Shown here: positions 36,665 through 45,861 of the stretch, in pieces | Position numbering within the stretch: position 1 is the first letter of the stretch | How the letters are laid out: each line of letters opens with the position of its first letter | Assembly (NCBI GenBank): GCA_030841965.1 | Contig: JAUUSJ010000004.1 | Span: 4,715 to 68,714, forward strand | From: Blautia sp. | GTDB taxonomy: Bacteria > Bacillota > Clostridia > Lachnospirales > Lachnospiraceae | Length of the DNA stretch: 64,000 nucleotides | Reading direction: 5' to 3' | Position numbers and translations under genes: made by a program | Notes under the pieces: model-generated | Seen by the model: the letters and a program-made list of their open reading frames with translations, nothing else | Database searches by the model: none | What the model was told of the DNA's origin: nothing

Positions 36665-37666
36665 ATGAAGAAAAAGATAGTATATTTAATGATGGGAGTA
36701 TTATTATCCTCGTTTTCTCTGACGGGATGTGATTCCTCTTTATCGTCTTTATCCTCAGTGACCTCTTTTTTTACGTATGATGATGCGTATGAGACTGTGT
36801 ATGAGGAAGATGATTCATTACAATACGGAAGTAAAGTAAACGGTATGGCGAAGGACTTAGTCGTAATATCGAAGGACGAGCAGACAGATAAAAAATACAA
36901 AAGAAAAGACTTGCACGGAGCCCTCTGTATCGATTTAGATACAGAGGAGGTCTTGCAAAAATATAAAGCATTTAAAAAGGTATATCCAGCAAGTATTACA
37001 AAAGTCATGACAGCGATAGTCGTCTTAGAGAATGCAGATTTGGACGATGTCGTGACCGTAGATGAGAATATTTCATTTAAGGAAGATGACGCGGTAAAGC
37101 TTGGATTAAAGAAGGGGTATAAGGCGACGGTGGACCAATTGCTTAACGCTTTGTTGGTACACTCGACCAATGATGCGGCGATTGTTTTGGCAAAACATGT
37201 GGCGGGCTCCGAGGAGGCGTTTGTCGATATGATGAATGAGGAGGCAAAAAAGCTTGGGGCGACAGGGACACATTTTTCTAATTCTCATGGTTTACATGAA
37301 AAAGACCATTATACAACCCCGTATGACCTTTATCTGATTTTTAGAAAGGCATGTACTTATGATAAGTTTATAGAGGTAGTCAGTCAATCGGAATGTGAGT
37401 TTGTCTATGAGGATGCAGACGGAGACGAGAGGGTATTGGATATGGAAAGCTCCAATCAATATCTGACGGGAGAGAGAGAGCTTCCAGAAGGAGTTAAGAT
37501 GATTGGAGGAAAGACAGGTACGACAGATGCGGCAGGCTCTTGTCTTATTGTCCTCACGAAGAATGAAGATGAGGATGAACTGATAACTGTCGTGCTCGGT
37601 GCAGACGATAAAGATGACCTATACCGTGATATGTCAGAATTAATATCAAAAACGAGCAAAAAATAG
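36665..37666 (+). CDS. D-alanyl-D-alanine carboxypeptidase (DacF-like lipoprotein)
   Basis: 333 residues. N-terminal lipobox SLTGC (Cys22) predicts a lipid-anchored protein. Peptidase S11 motifs: PASITKVMTA (SxxK), HSTNDAA (SxN) and GGKTGTTDAAG (KTG). Trims the terminal D-Ala of peptidoglycan stem peptides. It lacks the C-terminal beta domain and amphipathic helix of longer relatives; the lipoprotein anchor replaces the helix. Confidence 0.93.
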   Translation: MKKKIVYLMMGVLLSSFSLTGCDSSLSSLSSVTSFFTYDDAYETVYEEDDSLQYGSKVNGMAKDLVVISKDEQTDKKYKRKDLHGALCIDLDTEEVLQKYKAFKKVYPASITKVMTAIVVLENADLDDVVTVDENISFKEDDAVKLGLKKGYKATVDQLLNALLVHSTNDAAIVLAKHVAGSEEAFVDMMNEEAKKLGATGTHFSNSHGLHEKDHYTTPYDLYLIFRKACTYDKFIEVVSQSECEFVYEDADGDERVLDMESSNQYLTGERELPEGVKMIGGKTGTTDAAGSCLIVLTKNEDEDELITVVLGADDKDDLYRDMSELISKTSKK

Positions 37667-37695
37667 TTGTTATTTTAGTCAAAATACACTATAAT
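37667..37695 (+). promoter_or_regulatory. Sigma-A-type promoter within the 3' end of the carboxypeptidase region
   Basis: TTGTTA (37667-37672), 17-bp spacer, consensus TATAAT (37690-37695). Sets a start near 37702 for the structured leader. Confidence 0.7.
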
Positions 37696-37701
37696 AATAA
37701 A

Positions 37702-37831
37702 GTAAGAGGTGACCTCTCAGATAGCGAGGAGGATGGCTCCTTGAAGCTAAGAGGAGAACTGGAAATCCCCGTTTTTACCTGGGGATGTCAAGACCGATAT
37801 GACATATGAGAACAATAAGGAGGACAACTGT
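37702..37831 (+). ncRNA. Structured 5' leader of the P-loop gene
   Basis: About 130 nt between promoter and ATG contain at least three local hairpins: AGAGGTGACCTCT (palindrome around 37706), AGGAG/CTCCT (around 37727-37743), and TCCCC/GGGGA (around 37768-37787). A conserved-looking purine-rich joining region and a strong SD (AAGGAGG) close it. I do not recognise a named riboswitch or ribosomal-protein leader. Confidence 0.45.
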
Positions 37832-38248
37832 ATGGTAGAGATTATTTCAGGAGTAAAAGGAAAGGGAAAAACAAAAATTTTAATTCAGAAGGTAAACGAT
37901 GATATTAAGTTGACACATGGTACAATCGTTTATCTTGATAAAAACAATAAGCATATGTATGAATTGAGTAATCGTATTCGTCTTATTGTTGTTCCAGATT
38001 ATAAGATTTCAAATTGTGATATGTTCCTCGGATTCATAGCAGGAATTGTATCTCAGGATCACGATTTAGATAAGATTTATTTAGATAGTTTCCTGACGAT
38101 TGCTAAGATTGACGGTAATTTAGAGCCAACAATCAAGAAATTACAGGAAATTTCTGAGGAGTTCCAAGTAGATTTTGTTATCAGTGCATCCATTGATAAA
38201 GAAGATTTGCCAGAGGATCTTCAATCTCTCGTATCAGTTTCTTTATAG
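37832..38248 (+). CDS. Small P-loop protein of unknown function
   Basis: 138 residues from ATG 37832, placed by the SD AAGGAGG 8 nt upstream. It begins with a Walker A-like loop, ISGVKGKGKTKIL, and a later DKIYLDSFL segment could be a Walker B. Members are conserved in Clostridia and are sometimes mislabelled as twitching motility protein PilT. No transmembrane segment. Own promoter, leader and terminator. Confidence 0.78.
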   Translation: MVEIISGVKGKGKTKILIQKVNDDIKLTHGTIVYLDKNNKHMYELSNRIRLIVVPDYKISNCDMFLGFIAGIVSQDHDLDKIYLDSFLTIAKIDGNLEPTIKKLQEISEEFQVDFVISASIDKEDLPEDLQSLVSVSL

Positions 38249-38316
38249 TTAAGAATAGCGGTATGTGAAGTTGCGTTTTTGTACAGAACGCTTTTCGGAC
38301 AAATGAATAGAAAAAG

Positions 38317-38366
38317 AAAAAGACTGTTTCAAAAGAGGAGAACTTTTGAGACAGTCTTTTCCTTTT
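38317..38366 (+). terminator. Terminator after the P-loop gene
   Basis: 17-bp stem with one mismatch (38318-38334 with 38344-38360) and T-rich tail. Confidence 0.9.
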
Positions 38367-38465
38367 CACAGAACTTACACAGTTTATTCTTGAAAAATTT
38401 TGAAATTCCCTATACAATAGAATGCGATATGATTAGGAAAGGGGATTTCAGTCTAGGAGAGAGAA

Positions 38466-39431
38466 ATGAGTGAATTATATAGGACTTACTCAAGCTATTT
38501 GAGAGAGAAATACGGAGAAAAAGTATATAAACTACCAGTTAAGATACCAGTCAGCTGTCCAAATAGAGTGGATGGGAGGGGCTGTAGCTTTTGCTCGGAG
38601 GTTGGAACCGGATTTGAGGGAGTTTCCAGTGAGACCTCTGTCAGGGAGCAGCTAAGCCAGACGAGAGAGAAGATAGAGAAAAAATATCACGCCAAAAAGT
38701 TTATCGCCTATTTTCAAAATTTTACGAATACATTTTTGCCCTTGGAGCAGTTTAAAAAATACGTGGAGGAAGCGGCGAGATTTGAGGATATTGTGGAGAT
38801 TAGCATATCGACTAGACCAGATTGTATTCAAAAAGATTATCTGGAAGTTTTAAAAAAAATACAACAGCAGTATGGAATTTGTATTACAATAGAGCTTGGA
38901 TTGCAGACAGTCAATTATCACAGCTTGGAGAAGATAAATCGGGGACATGGGCTGGCAGAGTTTATCGATGCCGTGCTTTTTATTTCTTCTTATCAGTTTC
39001 CAGTCTGTGTACATATGATTTTGAATCTTCCGTGGGATACGATGGAGGATGCGAGGGAGGGAGCAAAGATTTTATCGGCTCTCCCGATTCATATTGTAAA
39101 ATTACACTCTCTTTATATTCCGAAAAAAACAGTATTGTACGAACAATATGAAAATGGTACAATAACTTTATGTAGTAAGGAGGAATACATAGATAGAGTC
39201 ATACAATTTTTGACCTTACTGCGTCCAGATATTGTTGTTGAGAGATTATTTAGCAGAGTGCCGAGTGAGTATGCAGTATTTTCAAACTGGGATACAAGCT
39301 GGTGGAAGTTGAGAGAGCAACTAGAACAAAAAATGCGAGAAGAGGATTTATATCAGGGGAAAGAGTTTCATTATTTATATGGCGCAGCATTAAAAAAACT
39401 GGAGGATGGTAAAAATGCCAGGGAAATCTAA
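38466..39431 (+). CDS. TIGR01212-family radical SAM protein (YhcC-like)
   Basis: 321 residues. The Cys cluster is SCPNRVDGRGCSFC, the spacing typical of Elp3-like TIGR01212 proteins, and ELGLQTVNYHSLEKINRGH is a conserved SAM-domain block. Function not established; related proteins act on tRNA. It overlaps the next gene by 17 nt. Confidence 0.9.
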   Translation: MSELYRTYSSYLREKYGEKVYKLPVKIPVSCPNRVDGRGCSFCSEVGTGFEGVSSETSVREQLSQTREKIEKKYHAKKFIAYFQNFTNTFLPLEQFKKYVEEAARFEDIVEISISTRPDCIQKDYLEVLKKIQQQYGICITIELGLQTVNYHSLEKINRGHGLAEFIDAVLFISSYQFPVCVHMILNLPWDTMEDAREGAKILSALPIHIVKLHSLYIPKKTVLYEQYENGTITLCSKEEYIDRVIQFLTLLRPDIVVERLFSRVPSEYAVFSNWDTSWWKLREQLEQKMREEDLYQGKEFHYLYGAALKKLEDGKNAREI

Positions 39432-40800
39432 GATAATTAAGTTGAAATCAAGGAGAAAATTCTCTGTTAATATCGGAGTGATTATATTTCTCATGATTTT
39501 TATCTACGTAGTGGCAAATGTTTTTATTTATTTGAGAAAAGATACGCTGACGATATATAGAGTTCCTGAAAGTGAAATCAGTGAGAAGTTTTCGGGAAAG
39601 GCAATCGCAATTCGAGAGGAGAGCTTGGTAGAGTCAGAGTATGATGGATATATCAGTTATTATGTGGGAGCAGGAGAGAGAATAAAAAGCGGAGGTCTTG
39701 TGTACAGTGCCGACGAGACTGGAAAAGTAAATGAATATGTAAAAGAAATGGTAGATGAGGAAGATGCGCTTAACCAGCTGGAGTATTCTAAGATGGAAGA
39801 TGAGATTTATCAGTATAAAAAAGAAGCGACGGATACGACGTTCGATGATATTTATCTTCTAAAATACGATTTGGAAAACACAGCGAGTGAGATTGGAAGC
39901 AGTATTTTAAAGGAGAATATGGATGAGCTCCAGCAAAAACTTGGAGCGAAATGTTTCCAGAAGGGGTATAGTAAGTCGAGTGGCATAGTAACTTTTATAA
40001 GAGATGGATATGAGTATATGACAGCAAAGCTGATTAATGAAAAAAGCTTTGACCTTGGTGAGTATGAACAGACAGAGTTAAAGACAGACAAGAAGGTAAA
40101 GAAAGGGGATTATATCTATCGAATTGTAAAGAATAATGAGTGGCAGCTTGTACTTCCGCTCTCCACAGAAAACTATGAGAAGATGAAAGAGAATAAGACG
40201 TTTAATTTATTGATTAAGAAGGATAATTTACTGATTCCGTCTCAGAAAACGAGTTTTATGGAGAAAAATGGAAAGGCATATCTTGTTATTTCTTTAAGCT
40301 CGTATATGGTGCGCTATGTCAATGACCGATTTTTAGATGTAGAGATACAATTAAATTCGCAGGAGGGACTAAAGATTCCAAATACTGCATTAGTGGAGAA
40401 AGAATATTATCGAGTTCCTCTTAAGTATAAACAGAGCACGAGTACAAGCTCCTCAAAGTTTTTAGCTAATTCAGCGGATGGAAAGTCAAAGAAGCAGGAG
40501 ATTACGTTAAGTATAGGAACAGAGGATGAGGATTACTGCTATATTCCAGCGGATGAAGTAAAACAAGGCACGATTTTGGCGCTTGCAGATGGGGATGATA
40601 CGTATCTGTTAGAGAAGAAGACGAAGTTAAAGGGAGTATACTGTGTCAATAGGGGCTATGCTAATTTTAAGCCTGTCACAATTAAGAAAGAAAATACAGA
40701 ATACTGTATTGTGGACAATAATATGACAGGAAGCATCTCGGCTTATGACCGTATTGTTTTAAATTCAGATACAATCGAGGAAAATCAGCTTATTTATTAA
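39415..40800 (+). CDS. HlyD/membrane-fusion-like protein of unknown function
   Basis: 461 residues from ATG 39415 (GGAGG 9 nt upstream); an ATG at 39406 is also in frame. One N-terminal membrane segment (about 18-37). A barrel-sandwich/lipoyl-like part (SLVESEYDGYISYYVGAGERIKSGG) is followed by a helical part and beta domains. Clostridial relatives lie just before yggS-sepF in division clusters. The role is not known; no transporter gene is adjacent, so an efflux function is doubtful. Confidence 0.75.
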   Translation: MPGKSKIIKLKSRRKFSVNIGVIIFLMIFIYVVANVFIYLRKDTLTIYRVPESEISEKFSGKAIAIREESLVESEYDGYISYYVGAGERIKSGGLVYSADETGKVNEYVKEMVDEEDALNQLEYSKMEDEIYQYKKEATDTTFDDIYLLKYDLENTASEIGSSILKENMDELQQKLGAKCFQKGYSKSSGIVTFIRDGYEYMTAKLINEKSFDLGEYEQTELKTDKKVKKGDYIYRIVKNNEWQLVLPLSTENYEKMKENKTFNLLIKKDNLLIPSQKTSFMEKNGKAYLVISLSSYMVRYVNDRFLDVEIQLNSQEGLKIPNTALVEKEYYRVPLKYKQSTSTSSSKFLANSADGKSKKQEITLSIGTEDEDYCYIPADEVKQGTILALADGDDTYLLEKKTKLKGVYCVNRGYANFKPVTIKKENTEYCIVDNNMTGSISAYDRIVLNSDTIEENQLIY

Positions 40801-40813
40801 GGAGGCAATATGC

Positions 40814-41506
40814 ATGTTAAAAGAAAATTTAAAAAAAGTAGAGGAGAATATACAAAAAGCCTGTGATAGAGCGGGGAGAAAGAGAGAAGAGGTGACTTTA
40901 ATTGCTGTGAGCAAGACAAAGCCTATTGAAGATATCGAAGAAATTTTGGAAGAAAATGTCATTGATTTTGGAGAAAATAAGGTTCAAGAGCTCTGTGATA
41001 AGTACGAAAAAATTTCTCGCCCAGTAAATTGGCATTTGATTGGACATTTGCAGACAAATAAGGTAAAATATGTGGTGGATAAAGTCGCCTTAATTCACTC
41101 TGTGGATTCCTATAAGCTAGCTGAGCAAATTAATAAAGAGGCAAAAAAGAAAAATACAGTAGTTCCAATTTTATTGCAGGTTAATATAGCGAGAGAAGAT
41201 ACGAAATTTGGACTCGAAAAAGAAGAAGTACTTCCATTGATAGAAAAGATAAAGGATATGGAAGGAATTCAGATAAGAGGTCTTATGACAATAGCACCTT
41301 TTGTGACAAATCCAGAGGAAAATAGAGTACATTTTAAAAATTTATACCAATTATATGTTGACATAAAGCAAAAAAGCATTAATAATGTAATTATGGACAC
41401 TTTATCAATGGGAATGACGGGAGATTATCAAGTAGCCATTGAGGAGGGTGCGACGATGATTCGTGTTGGAACAGGAATTTTTGGCGAGAGAAATTATAAG
41501 ATTTAG
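40814..41506 (+). CDS. YggS-family PLP homeostasis protein
   Basis: 230 residues. PLP-binding barrel: Lys in IAVSKTKPIEDI, FGENKVQEL, WHLIGHLQTNK, GLMTIAP and SMGMTGDYQVAIEEGATMIRVGTGIFG. It controls pyridoxal phosphate levels and has no known catalytic activity. First of the yggS-sepF-ylmH run typical of Firmicutes division clusters. Confidence 0.95.
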   Translation: MLKENLKKVEENIQKACDRAGRKREEVTLIAVSKTKPIEDIEEILEENVIDFGENKVQELCDKYEKISRPVNWHLIGHLQTNKVKYVVDKVALIHSVDSYKLAEQINKEAKKKNTVVPILLQVNIAREDTKFGLEKEEVLPLIEKIKDMEGIQIRGLMTIAPFVTNPEENRVHFKNLYQLYVDIKQKSINNVIMDTLSMGMTGDYQVAIEEGATMIRVGTGIFGERNYKI

Positions 41507-41518
41507 CGGAGGATAGAT

Positions 41519-42103
41519 ATGAGTAAAGTAACAGATAAGCTACTAAATTTTATGAAGCTTAATGATGAAGAAGAGTATGAAGAAGAGTTTTTTGACGGCG
41601 AGGAAGAAGAGGAGGAAGAACCTGATGTGACAGAGGAGGAACCTGACACAGAGGAGGAACCGAAGATGAGAAACTTCTTTGCAAGAAGAGCAGAGGAAAA
41701 GCAAGTACAAGAGGAAGAGGAAGAGGAGAAAGCCGTGCCGGTTCGGGAGACAGTGAGAAGAACGAATATCACTTCTTATAAAACGAATCGTGATGTGCCT
41801 TCCGTAGATAGAGGTGGCGAGATGGTAAAAGTAGTTAGAGCACAGGAATTTGAAGAAGTAAGAGCGATGATTGATTTATTAAAGGAGAATAAAATCGTAG
41901 TCGTGAATTTAGAGGGATTGAATGTGGACGTTGCGCAGAGAATTATAGACTGCATCAGTGGTGCAAGCTATGCGCTCGACGGCAAATTAGAAGGTGTGAA
42001 CGATAATATTTTCATTTTAGCTCCAAAGGATGTCGAGATTACAGGCGATTTGAAAAATAGATTGGCAAACGGCAGTATCTCCCCAAAGTTTGATAGATAT
42101 TAA
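41519..42103 (+). CDS. sepF: Cell division protein SepF
   Basis: 194 residues. N-terminal membrane-binding helix (SKVTDKLLNFMKL), a long Glu/Asp-rich linker (about 18-65), and the SepF fold (VVNLEGLNVDVAQRIIDCISGASYALDGKLEGVNDNIFILAP). It bundles FtsZ filaments at the membrane. TAA of sepF overlaps the ATG of ylmH. Confidence 0.95.
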   Translation: MSKVTDKLLNFMKLNDEEEYEEEFFDGEEEEEEEPDVTEEEPDTEEEPKMRNFFARRAEEKQVQEEEEEEKAVPVRETVRRTNITSYKTNRDVPSVDRGGEMVKVVRAQEFEEVRAMIDLLKENKIVVVNLEGLNVDVAQRIIDCISGASYALDGKLEGVNDNIFILAPKDVEITGDLKNRLANGSISPKFDRY

Positions 42104-42858
42104 TGATGAAATCAAAAGAGAATTTTTTAAGTCATATAAAAGAACTGGCTATAAAATCCTATGAAGAAAATCGATATATGTTTACATATTTTCTTGATTT
42201 AGAAGAGCAGGATATTTTGGAACAAAACATGCCTGCTCTTAGTTTTATAGACAAGAAATTATGGGGAGGATATGCTTTTGCTGAGAGAAAGATAGCGATT
42301 TTTGGTTCGGAAGAACAGTTTGGCTATAAAGTATCGCCTCCGATTGTTTTACTTCGGATTGAGCCGCTAAACCTAAAATTTGCCGAAAAACTTAGCCATA
42401 GGGATTTCTTGGGTTCTCTGCTCGGGCTTGGAATAGAGCGAAAGATAATAGGGGATATCTTAGTTGAGGAAAATACCGCCTATGTGTATGTGCATGAGTC
42501 GATGGCCTCATTTATCGAGCAGGAACTGTATCAGGTAAAACATACGAATATCAGCGTCCATTTGGAGGAGGATGAGATAGAGAGAAAACCCTCATTTCTC
42601 GATGTCAGTGGTTTTGTGTCCTCTTTCCGGCTGGACGCATTATTGAGTTTGGCTTTCCGAATGTCCAGAAAAGAGAGCAGTGACTATATTAAAATGAAAA
42701 AAGTATATAAAAATAGTAAGCTTTGTATCAGTCCTGCGACCGTTCTTTGTGAGGGCGATATCATATCCGTTCGCGGTTATGGAAAGTTTATTTTTTTTGA
42801 GAGGGGAAATACTTCTAAAAAGGGAAGACATTATGTTTTGTTGAAGAAATATAATTAA
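42103..42858 (+). CDS. YlmH-like S4-domain RNA-binding protein
   Basis: 251 residues. N-terminal YlmH RRM-like domains and a C-terminal S4 domain (SSFRLDALLSLAFRMSRKESSDYIKMKKVYKNSK, shown as region 166-199). YlmH proteins bind ribosomes or nascent-chain tRNA complexes in Firmicutes. It normally precedes divIVA; here aroB follows. Confidence 0.88.
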   Translation: MMKSKENFLSHIKELAIKSYEENRYMFTYFLDLEEQDILEQNMPALSFIDKKLWGGYAFAERKIAIFGSEEQFGYKVSPPIVLLRIEPLNLKFAEKLSHRDFLGSLLGLGIERKIIGDILVEENTAYVYVHESMASFIEQELYQVKHTNISVHLEEDEIERKPSFLDVSGFVSSFRLDALLSLAFRMSRKESSDYIKMKKVYKNSKLCISPATVLCEGDIISVRGYGKFIFFERGNTSKKGRHYVLLKKYN

Positions 42859-42876
42859 CGATTAAAGGAATGGTAG

Positions 42877-43980
42877 ATGATTATGATAGAGAAGAAATTA
42901 ATTGTTCATGAGAATGGGAATCCGATTTATCCTATTATTTTGACCAATTCATTTGATGGATTGGAGCTGGCATTAAGAGATTTTCATCTGGAAGATAGAA
43001 GAGTTTGCATCGTATCTGAGACGAGGGTGGCAGTGCATTATGAGCCTATTTTGAGGGATAAATTTGAAAAATTAGCGAAAGAGACTCACTCCTTTGTCTT
43101 TGAGGCAGGAGAGCAGAGTAAAAATTTAAGCACAGTAAATAAACTGTATGAGTTTTTGATTGTCCATAAGTTTGACAGGAAGGATTTGCTTATTGCACTC
43201 GGAGGAGGCGTTGTCGGGGATCTGACAGGATTTGCGGCGGCAACTTATCTAAGAGGGATTGAGTTTATTCAGGTTCCGACTAGTTTATTATCTCAGGTAG
43301 ACAGCAGTATCGGTGGAAAGACTGGAGTCGACTATCTCTCCTACAAAAATATGGTCGGGGCTTTTCATCAACCAAAACTTGTCTATATTAATATCAAGAC
43401 ATTAAATACATTATCAAAGAGAGAGTATTATTCTGGTCTTGGAGAGATTATTAAGCATGGATTGATTAAAGATGAGTCGTACTATCGATGGTTACTCACA
43501 AAAAAAGAAGAGATTAAGGCGTTAGATGAACAGACATTGATTGATATGATTTATCGAAGCTGCGATATTAAGAGAGGCGTCGTGGAGAGAGACCCAAAAG
43601 AGCACGGAGAGAGAGCATTATTGAATTTTGGACATACGATAGGACATGCGGTGGAGAAATTAATGAATTTTTCTTATCTTCACGGAGAATGTGTCGGACT
43701 TGGTATATTAGTTGCCTGCAATATATCACTGCAAAGAAAGAATATGACAAAAGAGCAGTATGATGAGCTAAAAGAGTGGTTAGATTATTTTGAATTTCCA
43801 GCCTTTCCAAGAGAGTTCTCAGCGAAGGAGATTATTGACACGACAAAACTAGATAAAAAGATGGAACACGGCATTATTAAATTCATTTTACTCAATAAAA
43901 TAGGAGAGGCATGCATCAAAAAAGATGTGACAGAAGAGGAAATGGAAAATGCAATTTTGATGCAGCAAAAAGAGATATGA
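42877..43980 (+). CDS. aroB: 3-dehydroquinate synthase
   Basis: 367 residues. Second step of the shikimate pathway (DAHP to 3-dehydroquinate, NAD and metal dependent). Motifs: GGGVVGDLTGFAAATYLRG, PTSLLSQVDSSIGGKTGVD, LNFGHTIGHAVE and HGECVGLG. The stop overlaps the start of lspA (ATGA). No other aro gene is in the window, so its placement in a division/translation cluster is unusual. Confidence 0.95.
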   Translation: MIMIEKKLIVHENGNPIYPIILTNSFDGLELALRDFHLEDRRVCIVSETRVAVHYEPILRDKFEKLAKETHSFVFEAGEQSKNLSTVNKLYEFLIVHKFDRKDLLIALGGGVVGDLTGFAAATYLRGIEFIQVPTSLLSQVDSSIGGKTGVDYLSYKNMVGAFHQPKLVYINIKTLNTLSKREYYSGLGEIIKHGLIKDESYYRWLLTKKEEIKALDEQTLIDMIYRSCDIKRGVVERDPKEHGERALLNFGHTIGHAVEKLMNFSYLHGECVGLGILVACNISLQRKNMTKEQYDELKEWLDYFEFPAFPREFSAKEIIDTTKLDKKMEHGIIKFILLNKIGEACIKKDVTEEEMENAILMQQKEI

Positions 43981-44462
43981 AAAAATATCGAATCATTTCC
44001 ATGCTCAGTTTTTTTCTCCTTGTAATCTTTGACCAATGGACAAAGCATCTTGCGAGCTTATACCTAAAAGGTAAGGAGCCCTTTGTTCTCATCGAAGATG
44101 TGTTTGAACTTCACTATCTTGAAAACCGCGGGGCGGCATTTGGAATGTTGCAGGGAAGACAGATATTTTTACTTTTGCTCACGATTGTATTTTTGATTAT
44201 TATATGTTATATATTTTATAAAATGCCGAGTGAGAAAAAGTATATTCCTCTTTATATCGTCGGCGTGATGATATGCTCAGGCGCAATTGGAAATATGATT
44301 GACAGAGTGAGACAGCAGTATGTGGTAGATTTTTTATATTTTAAATGGATTAACTTTCCTATTTTTAATGTGGCAGACTGCTATGTGACCATTGCAGCTT
44401 TTTTGCTTTTCTTTCTCGTTTTATTTTATTATAAAGATGAGGATTTTGAGTTTTTGCGATGA
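43977..44462 (+). CDS. lspA: Lipoprotein signal peptidase
   Basis: 161 residues from ATG 43977, overlapping the aroB stop; the open frame upstream is inside aroB. Four membrane segments. Catalytic Asp motifs: GNMIDRVRQQYVVDF and FPIFNVADCYV; substrate motif ENRGAAFGM. It cleaves prolipoproteins such as the carboxypeptidase at 36.7 kb. Confidence 0.95.
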   Translation: MKKYRIISMLSFFLLVIFDQWTKHLASLYLKGKEPFVLIEDVFELHYLENRGAAFGMLQGRQIFLLLLTIVFLIIICYIFYKMPSEKKYIPLYIVGVMICSGAIGNMIDRVRQQYVVDFLYFKWINFPIFNVADCYVTIAAFLLFFLVLFYYKDEDFEFLR

Positions 44463-44475
44463 AAGTGAGGAAGTT

Positions 44476-45387
44476 ATGATACCATATCAGTTTGTATTCG
44501 AGGATGAGGAGAGTATAAGAGTAGATAAGTTTTTATCGGAGGAGATGTCTGATTTATCTCGCTCTTATATCCAAAAGCTAATAAAAGAAGGAAATGCCTT
44601 TGTAAATAAAAGACAAGTAAAAGCGAATTATAAGCTGTCGGCGGGAGAGGAGGTTGTATTTTGGCTTCCTCCGCTAAAGGAGCTTGAGATAAAGCCAGAG
44701 AAGATGGAGCTTGATATTTTGTACGAGGATGAGGATATCATTTTGGTTAATAAGCCCAAAGATATGGTGGTACATCCTTGCGCTGGACGCTATGAGCATA
44801 CTTTGGTCAATGGACTTTTGTACCACTGCAAAGACCAGCTCTCTGGTATTAACGGTGTGATGCGTCCTGGGATTGTGCATCGAATAGACAAAGACACAAC
44901 AGGAGTACTAGTCGTCTGTAAGAATGACAGGGCACATCGCTCCTTAGCTGAGCAGCTAAAAGAGCATAGTATTACGAGAAAATATCGGGCGATTGTGATG
45001 GGAAACTTGAAGGAGGATGGCGTCGTCGATAAGCCGATTGGGAGAAGTAAGAAGGATAGAAAAAAGATGGCTATAGTCCAAGATGGGAAGCGGGCAGTGA
45101 CATATTATCATATTTTGGAGCAATTGAAAAAGCAGATGACATATATAGAATGCCAGCTTGAGACGGGAAGAACACATCAGATACGTGTGCATATGGCGAG
45201 TATCCATCATCCGCTTCTTGGAGATAAGATTTACGGTCCAAGTTCCCAGCCGTACTCTCTTGAGGGACAATGCCTACATGCGGGGGTACTAGGATTTATT
45301 CATCCGACAAAGAAGGAGTATATGGAATTTGAGGCTCCGCTTCCGGAATATTTTTCAGATTTATTGGAGAAGTTAAAGTTAGCGTGA
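44476..45387 (+). CDS. RluD-family 23S rRNA pseudouridine synthase
   Basis: 303 residues from ATG 44476 with SD GTGAGG. An N-terminal S4 domain (IRVDKFLSEEMSDLSRSYIQ) and a pseudouridine synthase domain with the catalytic Asp in VHRIDKDTTGVLV. The family also includes RluC. Usually next to lspA in Firmicutes. Confidence 0.93.
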   Translation: MIPYQFVFEDEESIRVDKFLSEEMSDLSRSYIQKLIKEGNAFVNKRQVKANYKLSAGEEVVFWLPPLKELEIKPEKMELDILYEDEDIILVNKPKDMVVHPCAGRYEHTLVNGLLYHCKDQLSGINGVMRPGIVHRIDKDTTGVLVVCKNDRAHRSLAEQLKEHSITRKYRAIVMGNLKEDGVVDKPIGRSKKDRKKMAIVQDGKRAVTYYHILEQLKKQMTYIECQLETGRTHQIRVHMASIHHPLLGDKIYGPSSQPYSLEGQCLHAGVLGFIHPTKKEYMEFEAPLPEYFSDLLEKLKLA

Positions 45388-45405
45388 AAATGGTAAAATT
45401 TATTC

Positions 45406-45434
45406 TTTACATTTAAATGGGAGTATGCTATACT
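45406..45434 (+). promoter_or_regulatory. Promoter of rpsO
   Basis: TTTACA (45406-45411), 17-bp spacer, TATACT (45429-45434), followed by a leader of about 105 nt. Confidence 0.75.
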
Positions 45435-45440
45435 CAAGAA

Positions 45441-45546
45441 CAGTGAGTAAAAAACCATCACCAAGAGAGTGGAAACTCCAACCTATTTCCTAGTGATTGG
45501 AAAGCTCAGCTATTTTGATTTTAATTATTAATTAGGAGGAAAAGAC
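45441..45546 (+). promoter_or_regulatory. Putative S15 autoregulatory leader
   Basis: The rpsO 5' UTR has paired segments (GTGG/CCAAC-type pairing near 45470-45485 and complementary AGCT/AGCT further on). Ribosomal protein S15 leaders are commonly S15-binding sites in bacteria. This is an inference from position; the fold was not computed. Confidence 0.35.
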
Positions 45547-45813
45547 ATGATTTCAGCAGAACAAAAAGTAGAGATTATGAAAGAATACGGTAGAACAGAG
45601 GGAGATACAGGTTCACCGGAGGTTCAGATTGCATTATTGACAGCTAGAATTAGAGACCTTCAGGATCATTTCCAGATGCATCCAAAGGATTACCATTCAA
45701 GAAGAGGTCTTTTAAAGATGGTTGGTCAAAGAAGAAGATTACTTGCTTACTTAAAGAAGATTGACATTACAAGATACAGAGCATTAATCGAGAAATTAGG
45801 ATTAAGAAAATAA
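45547..45813 (+). CDS. rpsO: 30S ribosomal protein S15
   Basis: 88 residues, the standard length. It carries the family blocks GDTGSPEVQIALLTARI, HPKDYHSRRGLLKMVGQRRRLL and YLKKIDITRYRALIEKLGLR. Binds 16S rRNA and usually represses its own mRNA. Strong SD (GGAGG), own promoter and terminator. Confidence 0.98.
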   Translation: MISAEQKVEIMKEYGRTEGDTGSPEVQIALLTARIRDLQDHFQMHPKDYHSRRGLLKMVGQRRRLLAYLKKIDITRYRALIEKLGLRK

Positions 45814-45861
45814 TAAAAGGTCTTGCGGATAGGAAGCGGTATCTGAAAAGATAGAAGAGAT

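Noticed and set aside
36532..37170. 212-codon minus-strand frame opposite mgsA and the carboxypeptidase
   Set aside because: Both plus-strand genes are certain; the antisense frame has no SD or domain.
37702..37831. Match to a known riboswitch or SRP RNA
   Set aside because: I looked for T-box, SAM, ZTP, THF, c-di-GMP and SRP core motifs and saw none.
38279..38473. 64-codon plus-strand frame
   Set aside because: Runs through the terminator hairpin at 38317-38360.
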